The notes beneath the pieces are model-generated. The model saw only the letters and a list, made by a program, of their open reading frames with translations. It was not told the DNA's origin and made no database searches. This document shows, piece after piece, positions 51,120-60,541 of a stretch of 64,000 nt of DNA. The stretch is from Anaerolineae bacterium (GTDB lineage Bacteria > Chloroflexota > Anaerolineae > Anaerolineales > Villigracilaceae). The first letter of the stretch is position 1. Each line of letters begins with the position of its first letter. A program made the translations under genes and the position numbers. Where the stretch lies: positions 1-64,000 of the forward strand of contig QEXW01000022.1 in the NCBI GenBank assembly GCA_003130845.1, read 5' to 3'.

Positions 51120-52031
51120 TTACTCTTCGTTGCAATTCGCTTGTTGTAGGCACTCACCGTATTCCAATATCCAAGCCAAAACGGTCTTCCCAACGATTTC
51201 CAGGCTGCGAGCAGAGACTTTATCAGGAGTATCGGCCACTGTATGCCAGTAAGGGTAATCCAGGTCTATTATATCTACCGCGCGTATGCCTTTTGCCAGG
51301 AAGGGGATATGGTCATCGAGAACACGATATTTGTACTGGGGGATAAAAAATTGTGCGTAACCCAAGCGGTGAGCGACATCCCAAATCTGGCGCACTAGTT
51401 GAGGGTCGGAGTTGCGTTCCATGTAAATATTCAGGTCAGCATCACCAATCATATCCACAATCAACACCGCCTGGGGGTGATGCACCAACGCTTCCGCATA
51501 AGCGCTAGAGCCGAGAATCCAATCCCAGTCGGCAATGCGTCCATTGTCTTCGGCATCGAAGAAAACCAGTTCCACCGGCACGGCCTCCGGCGGCAAGACC
51601 CGCGCCAGTTCAAGCAAAACAGCCACACCCGAAGCGCCATCGTTGCCGCCCGGTACAGGTTGAGAATGATTTTCGGGATTGGGGTCGTTATCGGCATACA
51701 TGCGCGTATCATAATGCGCCCCTAGCAAGATAACCGGAGCCGATTGGGTTCGCCAGGCACGGATGTTTTGAACACGCTGGCCCCTGAATTCGCTACTCAA
51801 AACTTCGCTTTGCCAGCCAGCACGTTGCAATTCAGCCTGAATGTAGTCTATCGTGCGCGCATGCCCTTCGCTCCCCGGAAGGCGTGGCCCAAATGCTACC
51901 TGTCGTATCACATCCTGATAAGCGCGTTCACCGTCGAATGTTTGTTCCAAGGATTGGGGCCGAGTGAGCCATACAAACATCAGCCCCAGTCCCAACACGA
52001 GCAAGGCCAATCCAAGCGTTCGTTTCGACAT
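51120..52031 (-). CDS. M28 family zinc peptidase / glutaminyl cyclase-like protein
   Basis: 303 residues from ATG 52031, decided by the TACAAT box 7 bases upstream. One N-terminal membrane anchor (about 6-24) places the enzyme outside. The metal-binding His and Asp are in VILLGAHYDTRMYAD and PGGNDGASGVAVLLELAR. The catalytic Glu lies in LVFFDAEDNG, with a further ligand Asp in VLIVDMIGDADL and the last His in DYPYWHTVADTPDKVS. The DMIGD and WHT features are closer to glutaminyl-peptide cyclotransferases than to aminopeptidase Y. The actual activity cannot be fixed. Confidence 0.88.
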   Translation of the reverse strand: MSKRTLGLALLVLGLGLMFVWLTRPQSLEQTFDGERAYQDVIRQVAFGPRLPGSEGHARTIDYIQAELQRAGWQSEVLSSEFRGQRVQNIRAWRTQSAPVILLGAHYDTRMYADNDPNPENHSQPVPGGNDGASGVAVLLELARVLPPEAVPVELVFFDAEDNGRIADWDWILGSSAYAEALVHHPQAVLIVDMIGDADLNIYMERNSDPQLVRQIWDVAHRLGYAQFFIPQYKYRVLDDHIPFLAKGIRAVDIIDLDYPYWHTVADTPDKVSARSLEIVGKTVLAWILEYGECLQQANCNEE

Positions 52032-52038
52032 AGCGAGG

Positions 52039-52044
52039 ATTGTA
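52039..52044 (-). promoter_or_regulatory. -10 box of a predicted leaderless transcript (M28 gene)
   Basis: GCTACAAT on the minus strand ends 7 bases before ATG 52031. No Shine-Dalgarno sequence. Confidence 0.6.
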
Positions 52045-52125
52045 GCACAGACAACGTGCCTTAAATTGCCTCTTGGAGCGCGAAGAGACAATCTGGTAAG
52101 ATAATCTTAATCTCTACAACGCAGG

Positions 52126-53283
52126 ATGGCCTGGATGAAAATTCTCACTGTAGATGTCGGCACCGGCACACAGGATGTGTTGCTGTACGACTCCCGGTTA
52201 GACCTAGAAAACGGCTTCAAGCTTGTCCTTCCTTCTCCGACCATGATGATTCACCACCGCATCCGAGAAGCCACGCGCCGGGGCGAAGCACTCCTTCTCA
52301 CCGGCAAGACAATGGGAGGTGGTCCTTCGGCCTGGGCTGCGCGCGACCATGCCCGAGCAGGTTTGCCCATCTTTGCTACGCCAGCCGCCGCCAAAACAAT
52401 TGATGATGAATTGGAGAAGGTCGAAAAGATGGGCATTCGTGTCCTGTCGGAGGAGGAAGCACAACGCTTGCCCGCCAGTGTCCAGCGGCTGGAACTTAAG
52501 GATTTCGATTTTGCTCTGCTGAGCGAAACCTTTGCCCGCTTTGGCATTTCATTGAAGGATGTCTCTCTCGTCTGTGTCGCTGTTTTCGACCATGGCGATT
52601 CACCACCGGGTGTTTCAGACCGACAATTTCGTTTCGATTACCTCGATGAACGCATCCGCGAGGAAAATTCGCTCACTGCCTTCGCTTATCTAGCCGGGGA
52701 CATTCCACCGATTATGACGCGCTTGCAAGCCGTGGCCGATTCTGCGCAGGATATAGATGCACCTATCTTGGTGATGGATACCGCCCCGGCGGCTGTGTTA
52801 GGGGCATCCTTTGACCCTCAGGTGGCAACAAGGCGGGATAAATTGGTCGCTAACATTGGTAATTTTCATTGCTTGGCCTTTCGATTGAGCGAACGCGGCA
52901 TTGCCGGTGTCTTTGAGCATCACACCGGCGAAATCAACTCGGAGAAACTAGAAAGCCTGCTGCTACGGCTCGCCGATGGCACGCTCACCCATCAAGACGT
53001 ATTCGACGACATGGGACATGGCGCGCTGGTATACGATAACACACCCCTCAAACTGGGCGAACAGGGATGGGATGTCGCGGTGACCGGACCACGTCGCACA
53101 CTTTTCCAATCCCCCACGCACCTACGCCCTTATTTTGCTGTTCCTTTTGGCGATATGATGCTGGCCGGCAACATTGGGTTACTCGCCGCCGCTGCCGATT
53201 TGCTCCCGGATTTGGCTGGGCCTGTGCGCCAAGCGCTCTCTGGAGCAACACAGGGAACCGCACCTTGGGATATGGAGGCTTAA
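52126..53283 (+). CDS. DUF1786 protein (ASKHA-like fold)
   Basis: 385 residues, or 382 if ATG 52135 is used. The N-terminus (ILTVDVGTGTQDVLLYDSR) has the phosphate-1 loop of the actin/sugar-kinase/Hsp70 ATPase superfamily, and VANIGNFHCLAFRLSERGI may be the second phosphate loop. DUF1786 proteins are often labelled 'pyruvate formate-lyase activating protein', but there is no radical-SAM CxxxCxxC motif here, so that label is unsupported. The stop abuts the ATG of the CrtC-like gene with no gap (taaatg), so the two are co-translated. Confidence 0.8.
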   Translation: MAWMKILTVDVGTGTQDVLLYDSRLDLENGFKLVLPSPTMMIHHRIREATRRGEALLLTGKTMGGGPSAWAARDHARAGLPIFATPAAAKTIDDELEKVEKMGIRVLSEEEAQRLPASVQRLELKDFDFALLSETFARFGISLKDVSLVCVAVFDHGDSPPGVSDRQFRFDYLDERIREENSLTAFAYLAGDIPPIMTRLQAVADSAQDIDAPILVMDTAPAAVLGASFDPQVATRRDKLVANIGNFHCLAFRLSERGIAGVFEHHTGEINSEKLESLLLRLADGTLTHQDVFDDMGHGALVYDNTPLKLGEQGWDVAVTGPRRTLFQSPTHLRPYFAVPFGDMMLAGNIGLLAAAADLLPDLAGPVRQALSGATQGTAPWDMEA

Positions 53284-54372
53284 ATGACAAAACCGCTTGT
53301 GTTGGGCATGACGCCCCAAGACCTGGCGCGTGAAGGATTAAGCACCGATGTTCAAGCGTGGGAGGATGGTCTACGCGCTGAGACGGGAGCAGGCTCGTTT
53401 GAATGGTGGTATTTCGATGCCCATCTCGATAATGGCGCCATCGTGGTAATTGTTTTCGCTACGAAACCCATCCTGGAACGGAATGGCCCGCTCAAGCCGG
53501 TTGTCTTACTCACCTTGACCTGCCCCACTGGCGAGCGTCTCTCCCGTGCAGCGTTCTTTCCCGCCGACCAATTCCATGCCTCGCGCGAATCTTGCCAGGT
53601 TGCCATTGGGCCTCATTCTGTACAAGGAGATTTGCACACCTATCACTTGCATGTAGAAATGCCCGCCGAAGCCGAGAGCGATTCTAGCCCCATCACAATA
53701 GACCTAACCTTTCAGGGGCTGCTTCGCCCGTGGAGACCAGGCACAGGCAAGGTGTATTTTGGGAATACAAAACAGTATTTTGCCTGGTTGCCCGCCATGC
53801 CACACGGGCAAGTTCAAGGAACCATTCAATGTAACGGCAAAACACAGCCGGTGAGCGGAAGAGGGTATCATGACCATAATTGGGGCAACATCGGCTTGGA
53901 TGAAGTGATGGACCACTGGTACTGGGGGCGCGCTCAAGTTGGCGAATATACGTTGATTTACGCCGAACAAGTGACTGCGCGCGCTTACGGCTACGCGCGC
54001 ATTCCAGTTTTTCTACTGGCAAAGGGCAACCAGGTCTTAACCGAAGATGCCTCCAATCTAACCATGAAAGCGTGCCATTTTGTTTCCCATCCTAGCGGAC
54101 GTTCCTGGCCACGCGAAATAGATTTTTACTGGCAGGCTGCCAAGGACAGAATTCACATCAGCCTGCGGCAACCTAAAATTATCGAGGTCATCAATCTATT
54201 GAGGAGCTTTCCCACTTGGAAACGTTTCTTATTACGGCTGTTGGCCAACCCTTACTATTTTCGTTTTCAGGCGGAATTGGTTTTATCCGTTCATTGGGGT
54301 GGGGTACATGCCACAGAACGCGGCTCTGCGCTCTATGAATTGATGATTTTACAAGGGCGAAAACACCCCTAA
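53284..54372 (+). CDS. CrtC-type lipocalin-like hydratase domain protein
   Basis: 362 residues. The CrtC/AttH double-lipocalin pattern is clear: GAGSFEWWYFDAHLDNGAIV at the start of the first barrel, and SGRGYHDHNWGNIGLDEVMD with the conserved Tyr-His-Asp-His in the second. Family members include carotenoid 1,2-hydratase and AttH. Here no carotenoid genes are nearby, so a hydrophobic-ligand hydratase or binding protein is as far as one can go. There is no signal peptide. Its ATG starts immediately after the DUF1786 stop. It converges with the PAS kinase gene. Confidence 0.85.
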   Translation: MTKPLVLGMTPQDLAREGLSTDVQAWEDGLRAETGAGSFEWWYFDAHLDNGAIVVIVFATKPILERNGPLKPVVLLTLTCPTGERLSRAAFFPADQFHASRESCQVAIGPHSVQGDLHTYHLHVEMPAEAESDSSPITIDLTFQGLLRPWRPGTGKVYFGNTKQYFAWLPAMPHGQVQGTIQCNGKTQPVSGRGYHDHNWGNIGLDEVMDHWYWGRAQVGEYTLIYAEQVTARAYGYARIPVFLLAKGNQVLTEDASNLTMKACHFVSHPSGRSWPREIDFYWQAAKDRIHISLRQPKIIEVINLLRSFPTWKRFLLRLLANPYYFRFQAELVLSVHWGGVHATERGSALYELMILQGRKHP

Positions 54373-54409
54373 CGCTTTTGAACAGCGCTTGGCAGGGGTT
54401 TATTTTGAT

Positions 54410-56374
54410 TCATCCTAGCGTGAAGTAAAATGTAGCCCCTTGGCCCAATTGGCTTTCGGCCCAAATACGTCCGCCGTGCCGCCGAATGATGCGCTGGACA
54501 GTGGCTAGGCCAATCCCGGTCCCTTCGAACTCATCCGCACGATGTAGGCGCTGAAAAGGACCAAAGAGCTTATCGGCATAATGCGGGTTAAACCCTGCGC
54601 CATTGTCACGCACAAAATAGACGGTTTCGTTCGCAATCGTTTGCGCACCGAATTCGATATATGCTTGGTCTTTGCGGGAGGTGAATTTCCAAGCATTGCC
54701 CAGTAAATTTTCCATCACCACCCGCAACAAGCGCGGGTCGCCTTCGACAATGGCTTGCTCTATCACCTGAAATTGCACTTTGCGCTCCGGGGCCGATTCT
54801 TGCAAGGCAGAGAAAATAGAACGCGCCAAATCAGCCAGATTCACTTTCTCACGGTACATCGCTGCGCGGCTCATGCGCGAAAGCCCCAGCAGAGCATCTA
54901 CCAGCTGGCTCATGGTTTGATTGGCAACACGCACCCGCTCTATTAATTCACGCGCATTCGGGCTAAGGTCTGCACCATGTTCATTCAGAAGGATGCGTGA
55001 GAAGCCATCTATCGCGCGCAAGGGAGCGCGCAGGTCATGCGAAACGGAATAGGCGAATGCTTCTAATTCGTTATTGGCCAGTTGTAACTGAGCAGTCCGC
55101 TCAGCAACCCGGCGCTCCAACTCGGCGTTTAAGCGGCGCAATTGTGCTTCACTGTAGCGCAGAGCATACTCAGCCCGTTTTTGTTCCGTAATATCATGGA
55201 CGACAGTGATATGTGTGGAAGGCGGTTCTCCTGGCCCCCAAAGAGGTGAAACTGTCAGCAAAACCCAGACCAGGCTACCATCTTTGCGAATATAGCGTTT
55301 TTCCATCGTAAATTCACGAATCTCGCCTCGTTTCAACTGCTCCAACAAGTCCAGATTTCTCTGCAAATCTTCGGGATAGGTAATCTTGGCAAAATCCATG
55401 TTTTCAAGTTCTGCGGGTGTATAACCGAGAATATCACAATACTTCTGGTTAATTTTCAGAAAGCGCCGCGTGTTGGTATCCCCCTGTGCTACACCCACGC
55501 CTGCATTTTCAAACAAAACGCGAAATCGTTTTTCGCTCTCCCGCAAGGCCTGTTCGGTGTTGCGGGCATCGGTCACATCACGAACCAAGACCAAGACGGA
55601 ATCGGTATTGAGCGGCGTCATGCGACTCTCGAAGAACATCGTCCTATTCTGAAAGTAGAGAGAGTAGTCATAGATTTGCATCTGCCCGGTTTGCAGAGTT
55701 TGCTGCACTTTTTCTCTGGTCAGCTCAGCCAAAAAGGGAGGTAAGATTTGCTCCACCGGCCTGCCAATCACTTTATCCGGTGGCTGAAGCAGGCGCGCAG
55801 GGTCGCTGGCAATGCAATCGAGAAAGACCAAATTCGAATCAATCACAAACAATAAATCCGGTTGAGCGCTCAGAATGGCGCGGTTACGCTCTAGGCTACG
55901 CCGCAATTCGTCAGCGATACGTTTACGGTCGGTCACGTCAATGAACGAAGTAATCATCAAGTTGCCCACCGGGCGGGTGGAAATTTCTACATCGCGCTGC
56001 GTGCCATCTTTACAGGTAACGCGATATTCACGTGGCGGGGTAGCGGTTTCCTGCTGGAGTGCTTGCTCTACATCTCTTTCCCACTCGCTCATCACTTGCT
56101 GACGGTATTGCGGATCGGGGTAGGCTCGTGCAGGCCAATCCTGAATATGCGGCACATCTTGCAAAGTGTAGCCATACACCTCAGTGAACTTCAGGTTATA
56201 GGTCAACACCCGCCCCTGTCGGTCGGCAATGCCAATGGGAATAGGAAGATAATAAATGGCCTCTTGGCAAACGCGTTCCTGCTCAAGGGCTTCACTCAAT
56301 ATTTGGCGCTTGCGTAGGCGCTTTTGTCGGATTTGTTGCTGAAGAGCAACAGACGGGGAAAAATATTTTTGCAT
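54410..56374 (-). CDS. Multi-PAS sensor histidine kinase
   Basis: 654 residues from ATG 56374. There are no membrane helices. Three PAS domains lie in sequence: about 32-150 (IYYLPIPIGIADRQGRVLTY), 160-270 (ILSAQPDLLFVIDSNLVFLD) and 280-400 (FRVLFENAGVGVAQGDTNTR), the first and third with PAC-type tails. A coiled coil (410-435) leads to HisKA with His446 in AYSVSHDLRAPLRAIDGFSR, then a HATPase with NLLGNAWKFTSR, VRDNGAGFNPHYADKLFGPF and GTGIGLATVQRII. This tail resembles phytochrome-like and cyanobacterial kinases. It is an orphan with no regulator adjacent. Confidence 0.93.
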   Translation of the reverse strand: MQKYFSPSVALQQQIRQKRLRKRQILSEALEQERVCQEAIYYLPIPIGIADRQGRVLTYNLKFTEVYGYTLQDVPHIQDWPARAYPDPQYRQQVMSEWERDVEQALQQETATPPREYRVTCKDGTQRDVEISTRPVGNLMITSFIDVTDRKRIADELRRSLERNRAILSAQPDLLFVIDSNLVFLDCIASDPARLLQPPDKVIGRPVEQILPPFLAELTREKVQQTLQTGQMQIYDYSLYFQNRTMFFESRMTPLNTDSVLVLVRDVTDARNTEQALRESEKRFRVLFENAGVGVAQGDTNTRRFLKINQKYCDILGYTPAELENMDFAKITYPEDLQRNLDLLEQLKRGEIREFTMEKRYIRKDGSLVWVLLTVSPLWGPGEPPSTHITVVHDITEQKRAEYALRYSEAQLRRLNAELERRVAERTAQLQLANNELEAFAYSVSHDLRAPLRAIDGFSRILLNEHGADLSPNARELIERVRVANQTMSQLVDALLGLSRMSRAAMYREKVNLADLARSIFSALQESAPERKVQFQVIEQAIVEGDPRLLRVVMENLLGNAWKFTSRKDQAYIEFGAQTIANETVYFVRDNGAGFNPHYADKLFGPFQRLHRADEFEGTGIGLATVQRIIRRHGGRIWAESQLGQGATFYFTLG

Positions 56375-56439
56375 AATAGCCTCATCGGTTTGATTGTAAT
56401 CACGATTCGGCCATACTGCGAAAGAATTTTTGCCCAAGA

Positions 56440-57108
56440 CTAGATTGCCAGGTATTCCCCCAACCGAAGAGGCATGTCTAGAGGCAGAGGGACGGGAATG
56501 ACCATCCACCAGCCCGCCCCGCCCGGGTCACCGTTGCGATACCAGGCATTCCACAGACCCGCCTCGCCATAATACGGCGCCCTTTTTTCTTCTCCGATGA
56601 GTGGGTCGAGGTAAGTGAGTGTGACGGCAAAGCGGTTATCTGGCGCTACAGATAGGCCAGTGACCAGAACAAAATGCGCGCCCGAAGCGCGGTCTTCCAG
56701 GCGCACAAGGGCATCTATGATGATGGGATTTCCACGGCGCAATTCGCGCGCAAGCAACTCTAGACCCTGCTGAGAGGAATGGACTTGTCCGCTGAGGAAA
56801 TTCTCCGTATAGTGCCGCACAATATTCAACATGTTGGCCGGGCTGGTATATGGATATTTGGTTTCGGTATACCACCCTTGCCGTTCGGCATAAGCAAGAA
56901 TTTCGTGTTCGCTAATGCCTGCCGATGGATAAGCATATTGATAAGCCATTGCCAGAACAGCCGGCCCGCAGGAGGTGATTTTGGATTGTCGCAACGGTTG
57001 CACTGACAGTTGAATGCTCTCCCCTGGCTCTGGGGCGCGCACCGACGCAGGAATTGGTGCTATGCCCACTTGTAACGCCATCCATACAAGCAACAACAAG
57101 TGCTTCAT
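56440..57108 (-). CDS. Secreted C39-like papain-fold peptidase or peptidase-like protein
   Basis: 222 residues from ATG 57108. An N-terminal signal peptide (LLLLVWMALQVGIAPIPASV) is followed by a C39-like core. The Cys47 nucleophile lies in QSKITSCGPAVLAMAYQYAY, the His in GAHFVLVTGLS, and the Asp in LDPLIGEEKRAPYYG. The order Cys, His, Asp matches the peptidase_C39_2 family seen in many secreted Gram-positive proteins. It lies 16 bases downstream of the XRE-cupin regulator and is presumably co-transcribed with it. The substrate is unknown. Confidence 0.8.
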   Translation of the reverse strand: MKHLLLLVWMALQVGIAPIPASVRAPEPGESIQLSVQPLRQSKITSCGPAVLAMAYQYAYPSAGISEHEILAYAERQGWYTETKYPYTSPANMLNIVRHYTENFLSGQVHSSQQGLELLARELRRGNPIIIDALVRLEDRASGAHFVLVTGLSVAPDNRFAVTLTYLDPLIGEEKRAPYYGEAGLWNAWYRNGDPGGAGWWMVIPVPLPLDMPLRLGEYLAI

Positions 57109-57124
57109 GGTGTGCTTTAGACGC

Positions 57125-57742
57125 TTAGGGCTGGGTATCGGCTTCCATGTGAAGTGGCATGGGTTGGTCACCCTCCGCGTAATCCGAGATAATAATCAGC
57201 ACATTGGCTACGGTGCTGCCCGGATTACGCCAGCGGTGCCTAAGTTGGGCAGCAAATAACAGGCTATCGCCGGCCTCGAGCGAGTAGATTTCGTTCTCGA
57301 CTTGATATTCCACCTGACCACGCAGACAGTAGACAAACTCATGGCCGGTATGAACCACCGCGTTTGGCCCACTGTTTGCGCCATTTTCCAATGTCAACAT
57401 AAAGGGCATCATCCGCCCGGTAAACTGCTCGCCTCCCATGCCTTCCCACAATCCGCGCAGAAAAGGCAGACGAGCGCGCTCATCTGCCTTAAGGAAAACC
57501 ACCTTTTTGCGTGTTGATTCGGGGCTAAAAAAATCGGTGATAGGCACACCAAGTGCATCAGCCAAGCGATACAGAGTAGAAACCGAGGGAGATGTTTTGC
57601 CGCGTTCAATCATGCTGAGCGCATTGGCCGAAAGACCACTCATGTGTGCCAAAGTGCGCATGGAAACTTTGCGCGCATCCCGCAATTGACGCAAACGAAT
57701 GCCAACATCTATCGAAACCGCTTCTCTGGAAAGGCTTGGCAT
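57125..57742 (-). CDS. XRE-family regulator with C-terminal cupin domain
   Basis: 205 residues from ATG 57742 (CGGAG before it). The helix-turn-helix spans about 12-66 (RLRQLRDARKVSMRTLAHMS, ANALSMIERGKTSPSVSTLY). The cupin barrel spans about 100-185 (NAVVHTGHEFVYCLRGQVEY, LEAGDSLLFAAQLRHRWRNP) with His and Glu positions that could bind metal. XRE-cupin regulators often control polyamine, amino-acid or lipid metabolism in response to a small ligand. It heads a two-gene unit with the C39-like gene. Confidence 0.92.
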   Translation of the reverse strand: MPSLSREAVSIDVGIRLRQLRDARKVSMRTLAHMSGLSANALSMIERGKTSPSVSTLYRLADALGVPITDFFSPESTRKKVVFLKADERARLPFLRGLWEGMGGEQFTGRMMPFMLTLENGANSGPNAVVHTGHEFVYCLRGQVEYQVENEIYSLEAGDSLLFAAQLRHRWRNPGSTVANVLIIISDYAEGDQPMPLHMEADTQP

Positions 57743-57851
57743 ACGCAACTCCGAATCATGATTTTTCTTCAGTGTATCATAAAATTAGACAATTTTTATC
57801 CTAAATTAAAGCATAACCGTCACACACGTGATTGTTATGCGTGCCAAAGAT

Positions 57852-58886
57852 TCAGGGTGTTGGGGTTGGGGTTAGCGGTTCTGGTGTCAGGGTAGGTGTA
57901 ATCAGCAGGCCTGGGTCTATGGTGGGTGTGGGTGGATAACACTCATTGAAGAGTTGGCTGTATTTGGCCATGTACGTATTATCGAGCGGGCTAATTGCGG
58001 CGGCTTCGTTCCACAGGTCAATGGCAATACAGCGGTCGCTAAATTTTTGCTCTTTCAGTTTCAGGTCGCCATAATTGAGCAAGGCCTCGCGGTAATGCTG
58101 AGCAGCGGTCAAGCCGGTCGCATCGCGCAAGCCGGGGTACAGGCGATAGACCTCACCAAAGTAAGCAACGGCTTGTGGCCAATCTACGCCCATAAAGGAG
58201 GAAGCCTGAATAAACATACGCGCGCCCGTGCGCAGGCTGAGGGCTTCGTTATCCAGCGGACCAAAGCGTTCGGCCAGCGTAAGATCGTAAATGCCGCCCT
58301 CCAGGTTGGTCGTTGCAAACGCACCGCGGCCTACAATCTGGTCCACACCGCGATTGCGCAGGGCAAGGTAATACATTCCATCTACCTCGATGGTGTGATA
58401 GGATGGGTCGGCTTTGCGCAATGCATCGAGCGAGGCCAGTGCGCCGTCCCAATCCCGGTTCAGGATTTGCTGGCGCGCATTGGCAAGGATTGTCTCCTGC
58501 GTGCGCATATCAGGAGTTGGGGTGAGCGTTGGCGTAGGGGAAGGGGGGATGGTGGGTGTGATGGACAGCTTGACCTGTGCTTCCACCAACAATTCGCTCA
58601 CACCGGGGTAGGAGGCATCTTTGCTCAGGATATATTCCAGGCGTTGGCGCGCCAGGTCATAGCGGCCGGCCTGCATATCTTGTTGAGCATAGGCAAACTG
58701 CTCATCGAGTTGGCCTTTGATTTGTGCCTTAGCAGCCGCAACGCGTTCGGAAATGCCCAGGCTGTATCCGCCCAAACTGCCAGCCACAATAACAGCCAGC
58801 AAAATGAGCAGACTCATCCAGAAGGAAGCGCCTGCGCGACGCTTAATTTTTGTAGGTTGGGTACTAGAGAGGTTGTTTTCAGACAT
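57852..58886 (-). CDS. Membrane-anchored TPR-like protein with Pro/Thr linkers
   Basis: 344 residues from ATG 58886, decided by the TATAAT box 7 bases upstream. The cytosolic N-terminus is basic (TKIKRRAGA), followed by one transmembrane helix (about 22-46). The outer region has helical repeats (QLDEQFAYAQQDMQAGRYDL, ARQRLEYILSKDASYPGVSE), a Thr/Pro linker (about 125-140), and further helical repeats (QQILNRDWDGALASLDALRK). The C-terminal tail is again Pro/Thr-rich. This is the TPR-like design of scaffold proteins, but no partner can be named. Confidence 0.75.
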   Translation of the reverse strand: MSENNLSSTQPTKIKRRAGASFWMSLLILLAVIVAGSLGGYSLGISERVAAAKAQIKGQLDEQFAYAQQDMQAGRYDLARQRLEYILSKDASYPGVSELLVEAQVKLSITPTIPPSPTPTLTPTPDMRTQETILANARQQILNRDWDGALASLDALRKADPSYHTIEVDGMYYLALRNRGVDQIVGRGAFATTNLEGGIYDLTLAERFGPLDNEALSLRTGARMFIQASSFMGVDWPQAVAYFGEVYRLYPGLRDATGLTAAQHYREALLNYGDLKLKEQKFSDRCIAIDLWNEAAAISPLDNTYMAKYSQLFNECYPPTPTIDPGLLITPTLTPEPLTPTPTP

Positions 58887-58893
58887 AGGCGCG

Positions 58894-58899
58894 ATTATA
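58894..58899 (-). promoter_or_regulatory. -10 box of a predicted leaderless transcript (TPR-like gene)
   Basis: GTATAAT on the minus strand ends 7 bases before ATG 58886, inside the 37-base gap after murJ. No Shine-Dalgarno sequence. Confidence 0.65.
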
Positions 58900-58923
58900 C
58901 ACTTGATTGAGAGGATACAAACT

Positions 58924-60465
58924 TCATAAACGGAATAACAAACGAAATTCCGACCATACCAAAACCAGGGCCAGCCCACCACCGACCAACATACCAAATA
59001 AGGCAGTCGGGATAGCCCCACCGGGCAGGGTCAGCGCGAGTATATAAGCCACCGCACCACCCAACAAGGCGGCCAAGCAGCCTTTGATTAGCGCCGACCA
59101 GAGACTGATGGGATGTTCTAAGCGCCGATTGAGCAAAGAGAGCAGGAAGAGCGCCTCAGCCGCCAAAGAAAGTTCGGCAGCGGCAATGACGGTCGGTCCT
59201 ATCTCTCGCAACAGGGTAACACCAAGAATTCCGATAGAAAGGTAAATGACCAGACGAAGCACAATGCCGTAGAGTGGCACCAAAGGCTCTTTACGGGCAT
59301 AGAAAGCGCGCGCCAGGGTTTCTTGCAGCGCATAACCGACCAACGTTAGCATATATACGCGAGACGTTGCCGTGAGTAAACTGGTTCCCCCCTCATCTAA
59401 GCCAAAGGCGGCTGCAACCAGTGGCCTCAGGCCAGCGATGGCCACTGCCGCCACAGGCAAAGTAAGCGCCAGCAACACACGCAGGGCCTTTTGGAGCGTT
59501 TCTGAGAAGGTTTTCCACTCATTTTTGGCCGCAAACTCGGCCAAGGAGGGTAGCAGCGCAGTAGCAATAGCGGTGCCGAGCAAGGTTTCAGGCACCTGCA
59601 TAATCATCCAGCCATAGGTCAGCGCCGAGACGGCTCCTTCTTGGTCTAGGCGCGAGGCCAGGTTATCCCGTGCCAAGAACATCAATTGAATGCCAAGCAT
59701 CGTCACCAGACGCGGGGCCATCAACTGAAGGGCTTCGAGCAAACCAGAGTTGCGCACATCCAGCGAAGCCGTCCAGCGAAATTGGTATTTAATGAGACCG
59801 GGGACTTGGATTAACAAATGCAGGGCTGCTCCCAGAATCGCCCCATAAACCAAGCCATGAATGCCCCACCCCAAGGTGGGCAGCGTGATTGGACCAAGTG
59901 AAACCGGTTGCAAAGGTGCAAAAAACAGCGCGCCGATGATTTGTCCAACGTTGTAGAAAAAAGGGGCCAGCGCCGGTAAAAGAAAATGCTGATTGGCCTG
60001 CAAACCACCCATGACCAGACCACTGAGCGAAAAAATCATCAAGGAAATGAGATTAAGCCGCATCAGGTCAGCCACCAACTCTTGTTGGGCTGGGCCAAAA
60101 CCAGGGACAATACCCAATTCGGCACTGACAATTTGCTTGGCAAAGACGGCCACCACCAAGGCCACCACACCGGTCACCACGAACATCAGGTTAGCCACCC
60201 GCGAGAAAAGGTCCCACGCGGCTTCCCGGCCACGCAAGGTGATAGACTGGCGCAAAAGCGGAATAAACGCCATAGAAAATGCGCCACCGGAAATCAACGC
60301 AAAGAGCAAATCGGGCAAATTATTTGCCGAATTAAATGCATCCTGTAAGGGTAGGCTGAAAGTGCGCGAGACGATGAATAACCGCCCAAAGGCCAGGGCT
60401 TTATCCAAGCCAAACAGGAAAAAGAGTAGCAAAGAAGTGCGCGCGAGATGAGAGAGTTTGTTCAT
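58924..60465 (-). CDS. murJ: MurJ-family lipid II flippase
   Basis: 513 residues from ATG 60465. Fourteen hydrophobic helices fit the MviN/MurJ layout. The diagnostic first part is FGRLFIVSRTFSLPLQDAFN then SANNLPDLLFALISGGAFSM and AFIPLLRQ. Later landmarks are LMIFSLSGLVMGGLQANQHF, LMAPRLVTMLGIQLMFLARD, and YGWMIMQVPETLLGTAIATA. It moves lipid-linked peptidoglycan precursor across the cytoplasmic membrane, so it supports a cell-wall-building lifestyle (some Chloroflexota lack peptidoglycan). Other MATE-like lipid flippases cannot be fully excluded. Confidence 0.92.
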   Translation of the reverse strand: MNKLSHLARTSLLLFFLFGLDKALAFGRLFIVSRTFSLPLQDAFNSANNLPDLLFALISGGAFSMAFIPLLRQSITLRGREAAWDLFSRVANLMFVVTGVVALVVAVFAKQIVSAELGIVPGFGPAQQELVADLMRLNLISLMIFSLSGLVMGGLQANQHFLLPALAPFFYNVGQIIGALFFAPLQPVSLGPITLPTLGWGIHGLVYGAILGAALHLLIQVPGLIKYQFRWTASLDVRNSGLLEALQLMAPRLVTMLGIQLMFLARDNLASRLDQEGAVSALTYGWMIMQVPETLLGTAIATALLPSLAEFAAKNEWKTFSETLQKALRVLLALTLPVAAVAIAGLRPLVAAAFGLDEGGTSLLTATSRVYMLTLVGYALQETLARAFYARKEPLVPLYGIVLRLVIYLSIGILGVTLLREIGPTVIAAAELSLAAEALFLLSLLNRRLEHPISLWSALIKGCLAALLGGAVAYILALTLPGGAIPTALFGMLVGGGLALVLVWSEFRLLFRL

Positions 60466-60541
60466 AAGCAAACCGCCCCGCAATGATACCAGATTGCGCG
60501 GCGGTTCGCTGTTTACCGGGCAGATTTGCTAAGCCGGTGGC

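Noticed and set aside
52126-53283. Pyruvate formate-lyase activating enzyme label for the DUF1786 gene
   Set aside because: No radical-SAM cysteine motif is present; the N-terminus instead looks like an ASKHA phosphate loop.
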